Assembly (NCBI GenBank): GCA_965657935.1
Contig: CBFHQE010000001.1
Span: 50,132 to 114,131 of the forward strand
DNA from: Maricaulis sp965657935
GTDB lineage: Bacteria > Pseudomonadota > Alphaproteobacteria > Caulobacterales > Maricaulaceae
Reading direction: 5' to 3'
Length of the DNA stretch: 64,000 nucleotides
Positions 43,326 to 52,722 of the stretch are shown here, in pieces. The notes below the pieces were generated by a model. That model was not told where the DNA came from. It did not search any database and saw nothing but the letters and a program-made list of their open reading frames with translations. The translations under genes were made by a program, and so were the position numbers. The first letter of the stretch is position 1. Each line of letters starts with the position of its first letter.

Positions 43326-43832
43326 GTGGTTATGGAGTGGAAAGTTTCAACTGACGGATGGATCACGGGCGCCGACATTCATGTGAGGGCGGCGTTAGGT
43401 CGATCCGGTGTTATCGCGGCTGATGACAAGCGCGAAGGCGATGGCGCGACGCCAACGGGCCGCTATCCGGTGCGGCGCGTCCTGTATCGCGCAGACCGAG
43501 GTGCGGCTCCGCAAACAAGGTTGCCGATACGGGCCCTGCGCGAGGATGACGGCTGGTGCGATGCTCCAAACGACAGCGCGTATAACTGCGCCGTCCGGCT
43601 ACCATTCGCGGCGTCGCACGAGAAAATGTGGCGCGAGGACGAGTTGTACGACATCGTCGTGGTGCTGGGCCACAATGACAACCCGCCTGTGCCAGGTTCG
43701 GGGTCAGCAATCTTCCTGCATTGCAAACGTGGTGATTATCAACCCACCGAAGGCTGTGTGGCCCTGGACAATGCGGATGTCCGGCGTTTTCTCAAACAGA
43801 CGCGGCCCGGTGACCACATCGTCATCGGCTAG
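43326..43832 (+). CDS. L,D-transpeptidase family (YkuD) protein
   Basis: A 168-residue protein with the YkuD catalytic motif HCKRGDYQPTEGC (His132, Cys144), preceded by GDGATPTGRYPVRRV, a typical start of the domain. Start GTG 43326 or ATG 43332. There is no signal peptide, so the location is unclear: related signal-less proteins are common in alphaproteobacteria. It is expected to cross-link or modify peptidoglycan if exported. The stop overlaps the yggS stop by 4 bp. Confidence 0.9.
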   Translation: MVMEWKVSTDGWITGADIHVRAALGRSGVIAADDKREGDGATPTGRYPVRRVLYRADRGAAPQTRLPIRALREDDGWCDAPNDSAYNCAVRLPFAASHEKMWREDELYDIVVVLGHNDNPPVPGSGSAIFLHCKRGDYQPTEGCVALDNADVRRFLKQTRPGDHIVIG

Positions 43833-44503
43833 TCGCGACTTCCAAACACGGCTGTGCCCACACGCACCGAGCTCGCGCCCAGCTGGACAGCAGTTTCATA
43901 GTCCGCACTCATGCCCATGGACAGTTTCGAGACATCATTTTCACGCGCAAGCTTGGCGAGTAGAGAAAAGTGCAGGCCGGCCGGCTCCTCGACGGGCGGA
44001 ATGCACATCAAACCTTCAATCTCCAACCCCAGCTCCTCCCGGCAGAGCGACAGGAATGCCGGCAGCGCGGCCGGCGCCAACCCGGATTTCTGTTCTTCCT
44101 CTCCCGTGTTCACCTGGACATAAAGGCGGAGCTGACGGTCCTGCCGGCTCATTTCACTGGCAAGCACGCGCGCCAGCTTCTCACGATCGACGCTTTCAAT
44201 AACGTCGAATAACGCGACAGCATCGGTCACCTTGTTCGACTGCAGCGGCCCGATCAGGCGAAGTTCCAGGTCCAAAAATTTTTCGCGCCGTTCCGCCCAG
44301 TGTTGCTGGGCTTCCTGGACGCGGTTTTCGCCAAAGACACGCTGGCCAGCGTCCAGCGCGGCATCAATACGCGCCTCGGGCTGGCGCTTGGAGACCGCCA
44401 CCAGCTTCACACTGTCAACAGAGCGGCCAACCGCTTGCGCAGCCTCACCGATACGGTTCAGGATCAAGTCCCGGTTCGCGGAGATATCATCGCTTATGCT
44501 CAT
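43829..44503 (-). CDS. yggS: PLP-binding protein YggS (PLPHP family)
   Basis: A 224-residue alanine-racemase-like barrel that handles pyridoxal phosphate homeostasis. LVAVSKRQPEARI carries the PLP lysine near residue 39, and FGENRVQEAQQ and SMGMSADYETAVQLGASSVRVGT are the family signatures. Its start codon overlaps the 5' end of the divergent TenI-like gene. Confidence 0.95.
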   Translation of the reverse strand: MSISDDISANRDLILNRIGEAAQAVGRSVDSVKLVAVSKRQPEARIDAALDAGQRVFGENRVQEAQQHWAERREKFLDLELRLIGPLQSNKVTDAVALFDVIESVDREKLARVLASEMSRQDRQLRLYVQVNTGEEEQKSGLAPAALPAFLSLCREELGLEIEGLMCIPPVEEPAGLHFSLLAKLARENDVSKLSMGMSADYETAVQLGASSVRVGTAVFGSRD

Positions 44504-45137
44504 ACGATCGCCATATGCGCTGGGAAGCCGCTTGGCAATATCGGCTGAGCGCCTGTTTGCGGATGTTTCGTTTGGTCTGCCCAGACTGTGGGTGCTGACC
44601 GACCCGCAAAGGCATGCGGATCCGCTGGACCTGTTGATGCGCGCGCCTCCAGAAAGTGGCTTTATCTATCGCCATTTCGGAACAGAAGATCGATATCGAA
44701 CCGCGCGCCGGATGAGAAATATCACGCGGAACAGGAACATCACCTTTCTCGTATCGTCAGACCTCGCGCTCGCGCGCTCTGTTGGCGCGGACGGGGTTCA
44801 CTGGCCGGAGCGCATGCTGGTCCAGGCGCATTCGGCGCGGGCACGCGGAGCAATGGAGATTTTCACATGTTCCGCCCACAGCGAAGCGGCCATACACAAG
44901 GCTGAGCAAGCCGGCGTGGACGCTGCGCTGGTCTCGAGCGTGTTTCCGTCACGCAGCCCCAGTGCGGGAACTCCTGTTACACCGCGCCGTGTAGCGTTAC
45001 TGGCACGACGCCAGGCGCTACCCTTGATCGCGCTTGGCGGTGTGCACAAAAAAACCCTCGGGCGTCTTGCGAACCGAGGGCTGTCGGGTTGTGCGATGAT
45101 CGGAGGGATCAGAAACGAACAGACGACTCGAACTTGA
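44496..45137 (+). CDS. thiamine-phosphate synthase/TenI-like barrel protein
   Basis: About 213 residues. LWVLTDPQRHADP, GADGVHWPERM and ALVSSVFPSRSPS resemble ThiE/TenI, and LIALGGVHKKTLGRLANRGLSGCAMIGGI is the C-terminal phosphate site. The ThiE substrate residues usually found as QLRDK and ND are changed (YRHFG, SSD), so this is more likely a TenI-type or divergent protein than the biosynthetic ThiE. ATG at 44496 lies 8 bp inside the divergent yggS 5' end. The 3' end overlaps ntrZ by 29 bp. Confidence 0.8.
   Translation: MLIRSPYALGSRLAISAERLFADVSFGLPRLWVLTDPQRHADPLDLLMRAPPESGFIYRHFGTEDRYRTARRMRNITRNRNITFLVSSDLALARSVGADGVHWPERMLVQAHSARARGAMEIFTCSAHSEAAIHKAEQAGVDAALVSSVFPSRSPSAGTPVTPRRVALLARRQALPLIALGGVHKKTLGRLANRGLSGCAMIGGIRNEQTTRT
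45047..45080 (-). terminator. ntrZ terminator nested in the TenI-like gene
   Basis: On the reverse strand CCCTCGG and CCGAGGG form a 7-bp stem (45074-45080 with 45055-45061) followed by seven T. It lies 29 bp beyond the ntrZ stop and inside the 3' coding part of the oppositely oriented TenI-like gene. Confidence 0.88.
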
Positions 45138-45537
45138 TCTCGGGCTCCGGCTCTTCATTTTCGTCCAGCATGAAAAGCTCGTCCGTCGGGGACGAGAAGC
45201 GGAACTGACCACCGAAGCGGAAACGTTCATTCAGATCATAGGTGAACCGCGCACTGAAGTCGTCGACATCGGTGGGACGACCCAGATCTTCACGAATTCC
45301 CAGCGTGATGCCGAGGCGATCATTTACCGACCAATCAATGGTCGGGATCTCTTCGAGAGCCTGCGGCAAGCCGGCGTCCTGATTGAGAGAAAAGGATTCA
45401 TACCAGGGCGCATCGGTTTCAATGCTGGCATCCTCGGAAACATCCTGAGCATGCGCGGGCATGCACACACAAGCGACCAGCGCTAATGCGCCGGCTGCCT
45501 TCATGCAAAACCGCGATGTGGCGTTCCCGATGAACAT
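45109..45537 (-). CDS. ntrZ: NtrZ family periplasmic regulatory protein
   Basis: A 142-residue protein with a signal peptide (cleavage near AHAQD). APWYESFSLNQD is followed by DWSVNDRLGITLGIREDLG and RFRFGGQFRFSSP, a small beta-rich domain ending in EIKFESSVRF. This matches my memory of NtrZ, which in Caulobacter inhibits the histidine kinase NtrY from the periplasm. ATG at 45537 with GAGGGAGAAA upstream is preferred. The identification is by recall and needs a profile match. Confidence 0.7.
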   Translation of the reverse strand: MFIGNATSRFCMKAAGALALVACVCMPAHAQDVSEDASIETDAPWYESFSLNQDAGLPQALEEIPTIDWSVNDRLGITLGIREDLGRPTDVDDFSARFTYDLNERFRFGGQFRFSSPTDELFMLDENEEPEPEIKFESSVRF

Positions 45538-45640
45538 GGATTTCTCCCTCACACAAATCCAACATAACGGCAGGCGACTTATTCCCCCAAGCAGTTTTTG
45601 GTTAAGCTGCGGGACTTTCCCATTTCGTGTTGCCGATTTG

Positions 45641-46876
45641 TCAATATCGCCAGCCGATTTCCAGGAAAATTGTCGTGGAATCATGCTCAACAGCTCGACG
45701 ACCGAGCGGTGTGGTCACGGCGTCCTGACGCTCGGAGTGCTGCAGCCCAATACCCGCAAGCCAATGATCGCCAACAAGTTTTGATCCACCGACCTGAATT
45801 GTCTGCCCGTCTGCATGGACCGTGTTGTCGCCAAATTTTGACCATTCAACAGCGTAGAGCCAGTCACCGCTCTCGCGGGCGACCGAAGCGCTCAGGACCT
45901 CATAATCGCCACCGGTCGCATTATTGCTCGACAGCCAGCGCGCACCTCCAGACCAGGCACCACGCTGGACATGTATGCCGGCATCCCACACTTCGAGGTC
46001 CCGAAAGATGGTCGGGGCAGGCGCCGACTGACCCGGCGTATAGCCGCCCGACGCATAGCCGAAGGAGAAGCTCAGTTCTGTTTCGCCTCGATGCAGCTCA
46101 TAGAACGCACCCGCTTCAATGACGTTGTCGATTTCGGCCGCCAGAACACCGTTCGTGCCCGACGCATGATCACAATAATCAACACCGCAACCGCCCGCCT
46201 CTGGCGTGAAGGAAAGACTGCCGCGGAAACTGCCAATGCTGCGCGCCTGCCCCAGCGAGATTGATCGCAGAATGATTTTCGGTGCCTGGCCGGAGGCATA
46301 ATTGTAGGAGCGTGAGGCGGACAGCTCGGAGAGATCGACCCGGCCGGTCTCTGCCCTCGAGAGCCGGAACGCCGTTGGCGGCGCTACAGCGTCGAGACGC
46401 GCGGCACCATCGCCATATCCCAGCCTGATCTCGCCATATCCCATATGGACATAGCCGAAAGCCTGGATCAGCTCCCCACGCAGCAAATCAGCGGTGCCGG
46501 TCGGGGCCGCATAAAGACCTGATGTGGCGCCTCGGAGCACATTTCCGGATCCGTCTCCGGCACAGTCTGCCACGCCATCCGGGCAAGCCCCGGCAGATCC
46601 GCCCCAAGCGATGCGGTTGGGATCGCGCTCGGCCCGGCCAGCCAAGACAAAGCCGTAGCGGCGACCTTGTCGGGTGATGGTCTCCCACTCAAACCGCGCC
46701 TCCAGATCGGCCAGCACGTCGGCGTGGTCGGCCTCATTGAGCGCAAACACCAGCCCCGCATCGATTTGCAGGCTGGTTTCAGCGTTTGAAGAGTCTTGAG
46801 AAAAAGTCGGCGGAGCCGAGAGCATTACGGACCCAGCTGCGAAAAGATACGCGCTAAATGTCCTCAACATACTCAC
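45641..46876 (-). CDS. gram-negative porin
   Basis: A 411-residue outer-membrane protein: signal peptide (to about residue 27), then alternating beta-strands with many Gly and aromatic residues, ending in WRY, the aromatic C-terminal signal for BAM. It fits the Porin_4-type general diffusion porins common in alphaproteobacteria. Two Cys pairs (ACPDGVADC, GCGVDYC) occur in predicted loops. It is a single leftward gene, 103 bp upstream of ntrZ. Confidence 0.86.
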   Translation of the reverse strand: MSMLRTFSAYLFAAGSVMLSAPPTFSQDSSNAETSLQIDAGLVFALNEADHADVLADLEARFEWETITRQGRRYGFVLAGRAERDPNRIAWGGSAGACPDGVADCAGDGSGNVLRGATSGLYAAPTGTADLLRGELIQAFGYVHMGYGEIRLGYGDGAARLDAVAPPTAFRLSRAETGRVDLSELSASRSYNYASGQAPKIILRSISLGQARSIGSFRGSLSFTPEAGGCGVDYCDHASGTNGVLAAEIDNVIEAGAFYELHRGETELSFSFGYASGGYTPGQSAPAPTIFRDLEVWDAGIHVQRGAWSGGARWLSSNNATGGDYEVLSASVARESGDWLYAVEWSKFGDNTVHADGQTIQVGGSKLVGDHWLAGIGLQHSERQDAVTTPLGRRAVEHDSTTIFLEIGWRY

Positions 46877-47133
46877 GGCCCCGCCGATCGGCCCCGTCCC
46901 CCCGGACGTCGCTCCTTAAGGGAAATGAGCTGGCCGCTCCGGTCAAGTAGGTGATATCTCAATGGAACTGGTTCTTGATAGTCTGTGATAGTTTTGCCAC
47001 GGTTCGCCCGGGTGCCTTTCGGCGCTGGCCTATGGCAAATGCCGTGTTATACAAAGCTTGAAAATGTGGGAAATCTTTGTTTCCCATTGCAACTCTGTTT
47101 TTTCGCCGTCTTGTTTTGAAGGAGTCGCGGCTG
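46877..47133. other. divergent intergenic region
   Basis: A 257-bp promoter region of the porin and of the DUF3576 gene. A short palindrome, GGGAAA (47068-47073) and TTTCCC (47080-47085), may be an operator or a 5'-UTR hairpin. No gene is seen. Confidence 0.45.
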
Positions 47134-47625
47134 ATGTTTGACCGTCGGATTCTCGGTGCCGTTCTTGCCGCCTCGGTGCTCGTACTGCCTGCCTGCGCTT
47201 CGCGAGGCAATGATGCTGCTTCTTCCGAGCAGTCTTCGGGCTTCCGCCTGCCCTCTATTCCCAATCCTCTGGGCGGTGGAAACGAAGTCTCCGTCGAGGG
47301 CATCGGCGTAAACGGTTATCTGTGGCGCGCCAGCCTGGATACGATCAGCTTCATGCCGCTGGCTGAAGTGGACCCGTTTGGCGGCGTTATCATCACGGAC
47401 TGGTATGCCAATCCGCAGATGACCAATGAGCGCTTCAAGCTGACCGTCTACATCCTCGACACGCGTCTGCGCGCAGACGCCCTCGCAGTAAATGTCTTCC
47501 GCCAGGTCCGTGATGACAACGGCGGCTGGATCGATGCTGTAGCCAGCACTGAAACCGCATACGAAATCGAAAACGCCATTCTGACCCGGGCGCGCCAGCT
47601 GCGTATCTCGCAACTGGAAGACTAA
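47134..47625 (+). CDS. DUF3576 lipoprotein
   Basis: A 163-residue protein with a lipobox (LVLPAC, Cys21), so anchored as a lipoprotein. The core GIGVNGYLWRASLDTISFMPLAEVDPFGGVIITDWYANP is the DUF3576 signature, found next to leuS in many alphaproteobacteria. AAGGAG precedes the ATG at 47134. Function unknown; probably envelope maintenance. It starts the run DUF3576-leuS-lptE-holA. Confidence 0.93.
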   Translation: MFDRRILGAVLAASVLVLPACASRGNDAASSEQSSGFRLPSIPNPLGGGNEVSVEGIGVNGYLWRASLDTISFMPLAEVDPFGGVIITDWYANPQMTNERFKLTVYILDTRLRADALAVNVFRQVRDDNGGWIDAVASTETAYEIENAILTRARQLRISQLED

Positions 47626-47667
47626 CCCCGGTCCATCGGGAGCGCGGCACTCGCCGCGTTACACTAA

Positions 47668-50265
47668 ATGAGCCGATACAATCCGAGCGAAGCCGAACCC
47701 AAGTGGCAATCGGCATGGGCGGAGCGTGACTCCTTTCGGGCCAGAACCGCTGACGAGGCGGGCGACGCACCCAAATACTATGTCCTTGAAATGTTTCCCT
47801 ATCCTTCGGGACGCATTCACGTGGGACATTCTCGGAACTATGCGATGGGTGACGTCGTTGCGCGATACAAGCGCGCGCGCGGTTTTAACGTCCTTCATCC
47901 GATGGGTTGGGATGCTTTTGGTCTACCTGCGGAGAACGCAGCGCGAGACCGTGGCGTGCATCCGGGCGACTGGACCTATGACAATATCGATGCGATGCGA
48001 GGTCAGTTGCAACGTCTTGGTCTTGCGCTCGACTGGTCCCGCGAATTTGCGACCTGTGATCCTGCCTATTACCGCCATCAACAGGCGATCTTCCTGAAAT
48101 TGTTGAAGCGTGGCCTGGTCCATCGCAAGACGGCCAAGGTCAATTGGGACCCGGTTGACCAAACCGTTCTGGCCAATGAGCAGGTCATCGATGGTCGGGG
48201 CTGGCGTTCCGGCGCGCTTGTCATACAGCGAGAGCTGGACCAGTGGTTCTTCAAAATCACCGATTATGCCGATGTCCTGACGGATGGTCTGGAAGACCTG
48301 GATCGCTGGCCAGACAAGGTCCGCACCATGCAGTCCAACTGGATTGGTCGTTCGCGTGGCGCGCAGGTCTCTTTCCCGCTGACAGATGACGTCATCGCGC
48401 AGGAATTCGGTACTACGATCGACGTCTTCACGACCCGTCCGGATACTCTTTATGGCGCCAGCTTCCTGGCCCTGGCGCCGGACCACCCGATCGTCAAGAA
48501 ACTGTCGGAAGACAATCCCGAGCTGGATCGTTTCCGTCGCGACTGCGAACGCATGGGCACGTCGGAAGAAGAAATCGAGAAAGCGCCCAAAAAAGGCGTC
48601 GATCTTGGTATCACTGTCCGCCATCCCTTCGACCCTGAATGGGAACTTCCTGTCTGGACAGCGAATTTCGTGCTCTCCACCTATGGAACTGGCGCGATAT
48701 TCGGATCCCCTGCCGGTGACCAACGCGATCTGGATTTTGCCAACAAATACGAATTGGCGGTCAATCCGGTGGTCTTGCCGCCTGATGCTGACGCCGAAAC
48801 CCATTCGATCACGGACGAGGCCTATACCGGCCCCGGTACGATCTACAATTCAAAATTCCTTGACGGGTTGAGTACGGTCGACGCGATCGAGCGTGCTATT
48901 ACAGAGCTGGAAAAACGCAAGCTTGGTGAGGGTGCCACCACATATCGCCTGCGTGACTGGCTGGTGTCGCGACAGCGTTACTGGGGTTGCCCGATCCCGG
49001 TCGTGCACTGTGACACATGTGGAACCTTGCCGGTGCCGGAAGATCAACTGCCGGTGGAATTGCCGAAGGATGTGACATTCGACCATCCAAGCAATCCGCT
49101 TGAGCGCCATCCGACCTGGAAAGAGACCAGCTGTCCGAAATGTGGAGGCCAAGCGCGTCGCGAGACCGACACTCTGGACACATTTGTATGTTCGTCCTGG
49201 TATTTTCTACGCTTTACCTCTCCCTGGTCAGAGACCGATCCATTCGTGGCAGATGATGCCAATTACTGGATGCCCGTAGACCAGTATGTCGGTGGAATTG
49301 AACACGCCATCCTTCACCTGCTCTATGCGCGCTTCTTCTCACGGGCATTGAACAATGCCGGCTTGATGAACCTGCCTACCGGTGAGCCGTTTGCCGGTCT
49401 CTTCACCCAGGGCATGGTCACCCACGAGACCTACAAGACTGCAGATGGCCGTTGGCTGTTGCCGGAAGAAGTCGAGCGCAGGGACGACAAATACGTCGAG
49501 ATCAATGGTGGCGGTGAGGTCGCTGTCGGCGCCATTGAGAAAATGTCCAAATCCAAGAAGAACGTTGTGGATCTGGACGCTTTCATCGCCGACTTCGGAG
49601 CGGACGCCGCGCGCTGGTTCGTGTTATCGGACTCCCCACCTGAACGTGATGTGGAATACACGGACAGCGGTGTGGAAGGTGTCTGGCGCTTTATTCAACG
49701 ACTCTGGTCGACGGTAGACGCCATGCCGGAAGGTGCACCCGGCCCGATGACGGTCGCTGTCGATGCCAGTGGTCCTGCACTGGATGCCCGCAAAGCGGCT
49801 CACAAGGCCGCCGCCTCGGTTACCGAGGCCATTGAAGGCTTCCGTTTCAACTCGGCCGTCGCGCAGATCCATGATCTGGTCAACACACTCCGCAAGTGTT
49901 CGGCGGATGACTCATCTTCTCTGGCGGCTCGCGCCGAGAGCCTGGGTATCCTGGCGCGTCTGATCGCACCCTTTGTTCCACACCTGGCCGAAGAATGCTG
50001 GGCACGTCTGGGCGGCGAAGGCCTGGTGATCGACGCCGCCTGGCCAGATGCTGATCCTGCCCTGCTGGTGGAAAACAATGTGACCCTGCCAATTCAGATC
50101 AATGGCAAGAAGCGCGGAGAGCTGGAAATTGCCCGTGGCAGCGACCAGGAAACGGTAAAATCCGCTGCACTGGCCAATGAAGGGGTGGCACGGAGCCTGG
50201 AAGGGCTTACGGTACGCAAGGTCATCGTCGTACCTGATCGTATCGTCAATATCGTCGCGGGATAG
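47668..50265 (+). CDS. leuS: leucyl-tRNA synthetase
   Basis: An 865-residue class I synthetase of normal length. The HIGH-type motif is HVGH (PYPSGRIHVGHSRNY near residue 50), the CP1 editing domain contains TTRPDTLYGASF near 250, the zinc-like C-x2-C motifs lie near 450 and 490, and KMSKSKKN is near 627. It charges tRNA-Leu. lptE begins 5 bp after the stop. Confidence 0.98.
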   Translation: MSRYNPSEAEPKWQSAWAERDSFRARTADEAGDAPKYYVLEMFPYPSGRIHVGHSRNYAMGDVVARYKRARGFNVLHPMGWDAFGLPAENAARDRGVHPGDWTYDNIDAMRGQLQRLGLALDWSREFATCDPAYYRHQQAIFLKLLKRGLVHRKTAKVNWDPVDQTVLANEQVIDGRGWRSGALVIQRELDQWFFKITDYADVLTDGLEDLDRWPDKVRTMQSNWIGRSRGAQVSFPLTDDVIAQEFGTTIDVFTTRPDTLYGASFLALAPDHPIVKKLSEDNPELDRFRRDCERMGTSEEEIEKAPKKGVDLGITVRHPFDPEWELPVWTANFVLSTYGTGAIFGSPAGDQRDLDFANKYELAVNPVVLPPDADAETHSITDEAYTGPGTIYNSKFLDGLSTVDAIERAITELEKRKLGEGATTYRLRDWLVSRQRYWGCPIPVVHCDTCGTLPVPEDQLPVELPKDVTFDHPSNPLERHPTWKETSCPKCGGQARRETDTLDTFVCSSWYFLRFTSPWSETDPFVADDANYWMPVDQYVGGIEHAILHLLYARFFSRALNNAGLMNLPTGEPFAGLFTQGMVTHETYKTADGRWLLPEEVERRDDKYVEINGGGEVAVGAIEKMSKSKKNVVDLDAFIADFGADAARWFVLSDSPPERDVEYTDSGVEGVWRFIQRLWSTVDAMPEGAPGPMTVAVDASGPALDARKAAHKAAASVTEAIEGFRFNSAVAQIHDLVNTLRKCSADDSSSLAARAESLGILARLIAPFVPHLAEECWARLGGEGLVIDAAWPDADPALLVENNVTLPIQINGKKRGELEIARGSDQETVKSAALANEGVARSLEGLTVRKVIVVPDRIVNIVAG

Positions 50266-50270
50266 TTCTC

Positions 50271-50768
50271 ATGAGTGGTCGTCGTTCTGCAACCATCCTA
50301 ATTGCCAGCCTGGCACTCTGTCTTTCCGCCTGCGGCTTTACACCCATGTACGGTGCCGGCAGCGCCGCACGCGGGCTGGAAGATATCCGTATCGAGACTG
50401 GCGACGAACGGGTTGATTTTCTACTTCAGGAATCACTGCTCGATGCTATCGGGTCACGCTCCGGCAATGGCCGATATGTCCTGCGAACCGAAACCGAACT
50501 AAACGTGCTCGCCCTTGGCATTGGCGCTGAAGCTATTGCTCGCAGATACGCTATTCAGCTAAATGTGACTTATGAACTACTCGATAATATCGAGGGGGCC
50601 CAAACCCATACCGGTCAGGTATCAGTCGAGGCGGCTTACGACGCATCGAGTGCGGCATATGCTTCTCAAAGCGCTCGTCTTGATGCCGAAGCTCGCGCCG
50701 CCGAGCAAGCCGCCGACCGTATTTCCATGCAACTCGCCCGCGCCGCAAGGAATGGCGAGCTTTGGTAA
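50271..50768 (+). CDS. lptE: LPS assembly lipoprotein LptE
   Basis: A 165-residue lipoprotein: signal with lipobox LSAC, then GFTPMYG, the short conserved LptE/RlpB start. Later IARRYAIQLNVTYELLD and EAAYDASSAAYASQSARLDAEARAAEQAADRISMQL match the family. With LptD it inserts LPS into the outer membrane. It lies between leuS and holA as in most proteobacteria. Confidence 0.9.
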   Translation: MSGRRSATILIASLALCLSACGFTPMYGAGSAARGLEDIRIETGDERVDFLLQESLLDAIGSRSGNGRYVLRTETELNVLALGIGAEAIARRYAIQLNVTYELLDNIEGAQTHTGQVSVEAAYDASSAAYASQSARLDAEARAAEQAADRISMQLARAARNGELW

Positions 50769-51814
50769 AGATCGCGCCGCGCGATGCTGACAGACAGGTC
50801 GCCAGACCTGATCCTTCCTACACGGCCTTTCTTGTATTCGGGCCCGACCGCGGTTTGGCGCATGAGCGCGCCAATGGCCTGGCGAAGAACCTGGTCGAAG
50901 ACCTCGATGATCCGTTCGCGCTCACACAATTGACGGAAGAGGACCTCAAAGCCGATCCTGCCGGCCTGGCTGATGCCATGGCAGCCATGTCTCTCACAGG
51001 TGGGTCACGACTGGTTCGGGTCCGACTGAGTGGTGAAACCGGCAGCGGTCCGGTGCTTGATGTTCTGCAGCAAATCGAATCCGGACACCCTTTTGAAGCC
51101 CGCCTGATTGTTGAATCCGGCGACCTGACGCCTCGAGGCAAGCTCCGCAAGGCTTTTGAGCCCGCCAAACGGGCGGGCGCGATCGCCTGTTACGCTGATA
51201 ACTCCCAGTCGCTGGGAGATCTGGCTGAAGAGATGCTTCGAACTGAAGGCTTGTCCCTCGATACCGAGGCCCGCATCAGCTGGTTACCCAAGCTTGAGGG
51301 TGACCGGGCAATGGCCCGAAATGAAATTGAGAAGCTCATCCTCTACAAGGGCCTGCGCAATCAACGCGAGGACGGGGATGATCGCGTTCGCGTGGAGGAT
51401 GTAGACGCCGTTGCAGCCGACCATGGCGATAGTGCGCTCGACGCTGTAATCGGTCCGCTCTTCGATGGTGATCTGAACGCTCTGGATTCAGGTTATGCGC
51501 GCACGATCAGTGCAGGCGTCAGTCCGGTTGCGATTTTGAGGGCCATTCAGCGGCGTTTGGATCAATTTGGTATCGCACACGCCAGCGGCGGAAATGATGG
51601 AGCGATTGCGCGCTCTGGGGCGCCGCGCTTTGGTCCACAAGCTGCTCAATTTAAACGGCAAATGGGTTTTTGGCAGGGACGACGCCTGGATGCCGCCCGA
51701 GAGCTGGCCTTCGATCTGGAACGTCAAATCAAGCGATCTGGAAGCCCCTCAGAAGCGCTGACCGGGGATCTGGTGCTTCGATTGGCCCGTGGCGCCGCGA
51801 GAGCGCGTCGCTAA
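50762..51814 (+). CDS. holA: DNA polymerase III delta subunit
   Basis: A 350-residue clamp-loader subunit that opens the beta ring. YTAFLVFGPDRGLAHERA near the N-terminus and IEKLILYKG and SPVAILRAIQRRLDQF in the collar region are the HolA signatures. The start is TTG at 50762 with AAGGA upstream, overlapping the lptE stop by 7 bp. The 3' end overlaps the convergent parB stop by 4 bp. Confidence 0.94.
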   Translation: MVKIAPRDADRQVARPDPSYTAFLVFGPDRGLAHERANGLAKNLVEDLDDPFALTQLTEEDLKADPAGLADAMAAMSLTGGSRLVRVRLSGETGSGPVLDVLQQIESGHPFEARLIVESGDLTPRGKLRKAFEPAKRAGAIACYADNSQSLGDLAEEMLRTEGLSLDTEARISWLPKLEGDRAMARNEIEKLILYKGLRNQREDGDDRVRVEDVDAVAADHGDSALDAVIGPLFDGDLNALDSGYARTISAGVSPVAILRAIQRRLDQFGIAHASGGNDGAIARSGAPRFGPQAAQFKRQMGFWQGRRLDAARELAFDLERQIKRSGSPSEALTGDLVLRLARGAARARR

Positions 51815-52722
51815 ACAGACCCGCCACTCAACCGACGACACACATCATCGAGTTGTTCCAATGTCTGGTAGTGCACCCGGATTTCACCGCCCTTGGCGCC
51901 GTGACAGATATCGACCGACAAGCCGAGACGAGATGTGATGTCAGCCTCTAGCGCTCGCGTGTCCGCATCCTTGTCTTCACGAGATCCGTTGGTCTTTCCC
52001 TTGGATTTCTTTTCCGGCGCGACTTGGCCCTTGGCGAGGCGCTCGGCTTCTCGCACAGACAATCCGCGGGCAATGATCTCTTCCGCCAGCCCCTCGGCAT
52101 TTGGCGCCGTGGCGATGGCCCGGGCATGCCCCGCAGAAAGGCGCCCACCTGCCACATGTTTCTGAATAGAGTCAGGCAAGTTCAGCAGGCGCATCATGTT
52201 GGCGATATGGGAGCGGCTCTTGGCCACAGCCTGGGCGACATCTTCCTGGGTATGACCAAAACGATCGATCAGCTGACGATAGGATTGCGCCTCTTCGATC
52301 GGGTTGAGGTCTGCGCGTTGAACATTTTCAACGATGCCGATCTCCAGGGTCTCCCGATCGGTCAGCTCCCGGACCAATGCCGGAATCTCATGCAACCGGG
52401 CCCGCTGGGCCGCGCGCCAACGGCGTTCTCCTGCTACGATTTCATAGCGCGCTCCACCCTCTGTCGGACGAAGCAGGATCGGTTGAACAACGCCCTTTTC
52501 CGCAACCGAATCGGCCAGAGCTGCAAGCTCTGCCTCGACCATTGTCTTGCGTGGCTGGTTGGGGTTGGGCTGAATAAGATCAATCGCGATCTCGGTCACA
52601 CCACGAGGGCGGTCACCCCCGGTCGTACCGGTTTCACTACTTTCAAAAGTCTCTTCCTGGGTCTCTCCGAGCAGAGCTGACAGACCGCGCCCGAGGCGCT
52701 TGTTCTTTTCGGCGGGACTCAT
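51811..52722 (-). CDS. parB: chromosome partitioning protein ParB
   Basis: A 303-residue CTPase and parS-binding protein. N-terminal KRLGRGLSALLGE is the ParA-contact region. The ParB-Srx domain includes PIEEAQSYRQL and AGERRWRAAQRARL. The helix-turn-helix DVAQAVAKSRSHIANMMRLL recognises parS. The C-terminal dimer region is intact. Two matching parS sites lie 1.4 and 3.4 kb upstream. It is coupled to parA by a 4-bp overlap. Confidence 0.97.
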   Translation of the reverse strand: MSPAEKNKRLGRGLSALLGETQEETFESSETGTTGGDRPRGVTEIAIDLIQPNPNQPRKTMVEAELAALADSVAEKGVVQPILLRPTEGGARYEIVAGERRWRAAQRARLHEIPALVRELTDRETLEIGIVENVQRADLNPIEEAQSYRQLIDRFGHTQEDVAQAVAKSRSHIANMMRLLNLPDSIQKHVAGGRLSAGHARAIATAPNAEGLAEEIIARGLSVREAERLAKGQVAPEKKSKGKTNGSREDKDADTRALEADITSRLGLSVDICHGAKGGEIRVHYQTLEQLDDVCRRLSGGSV

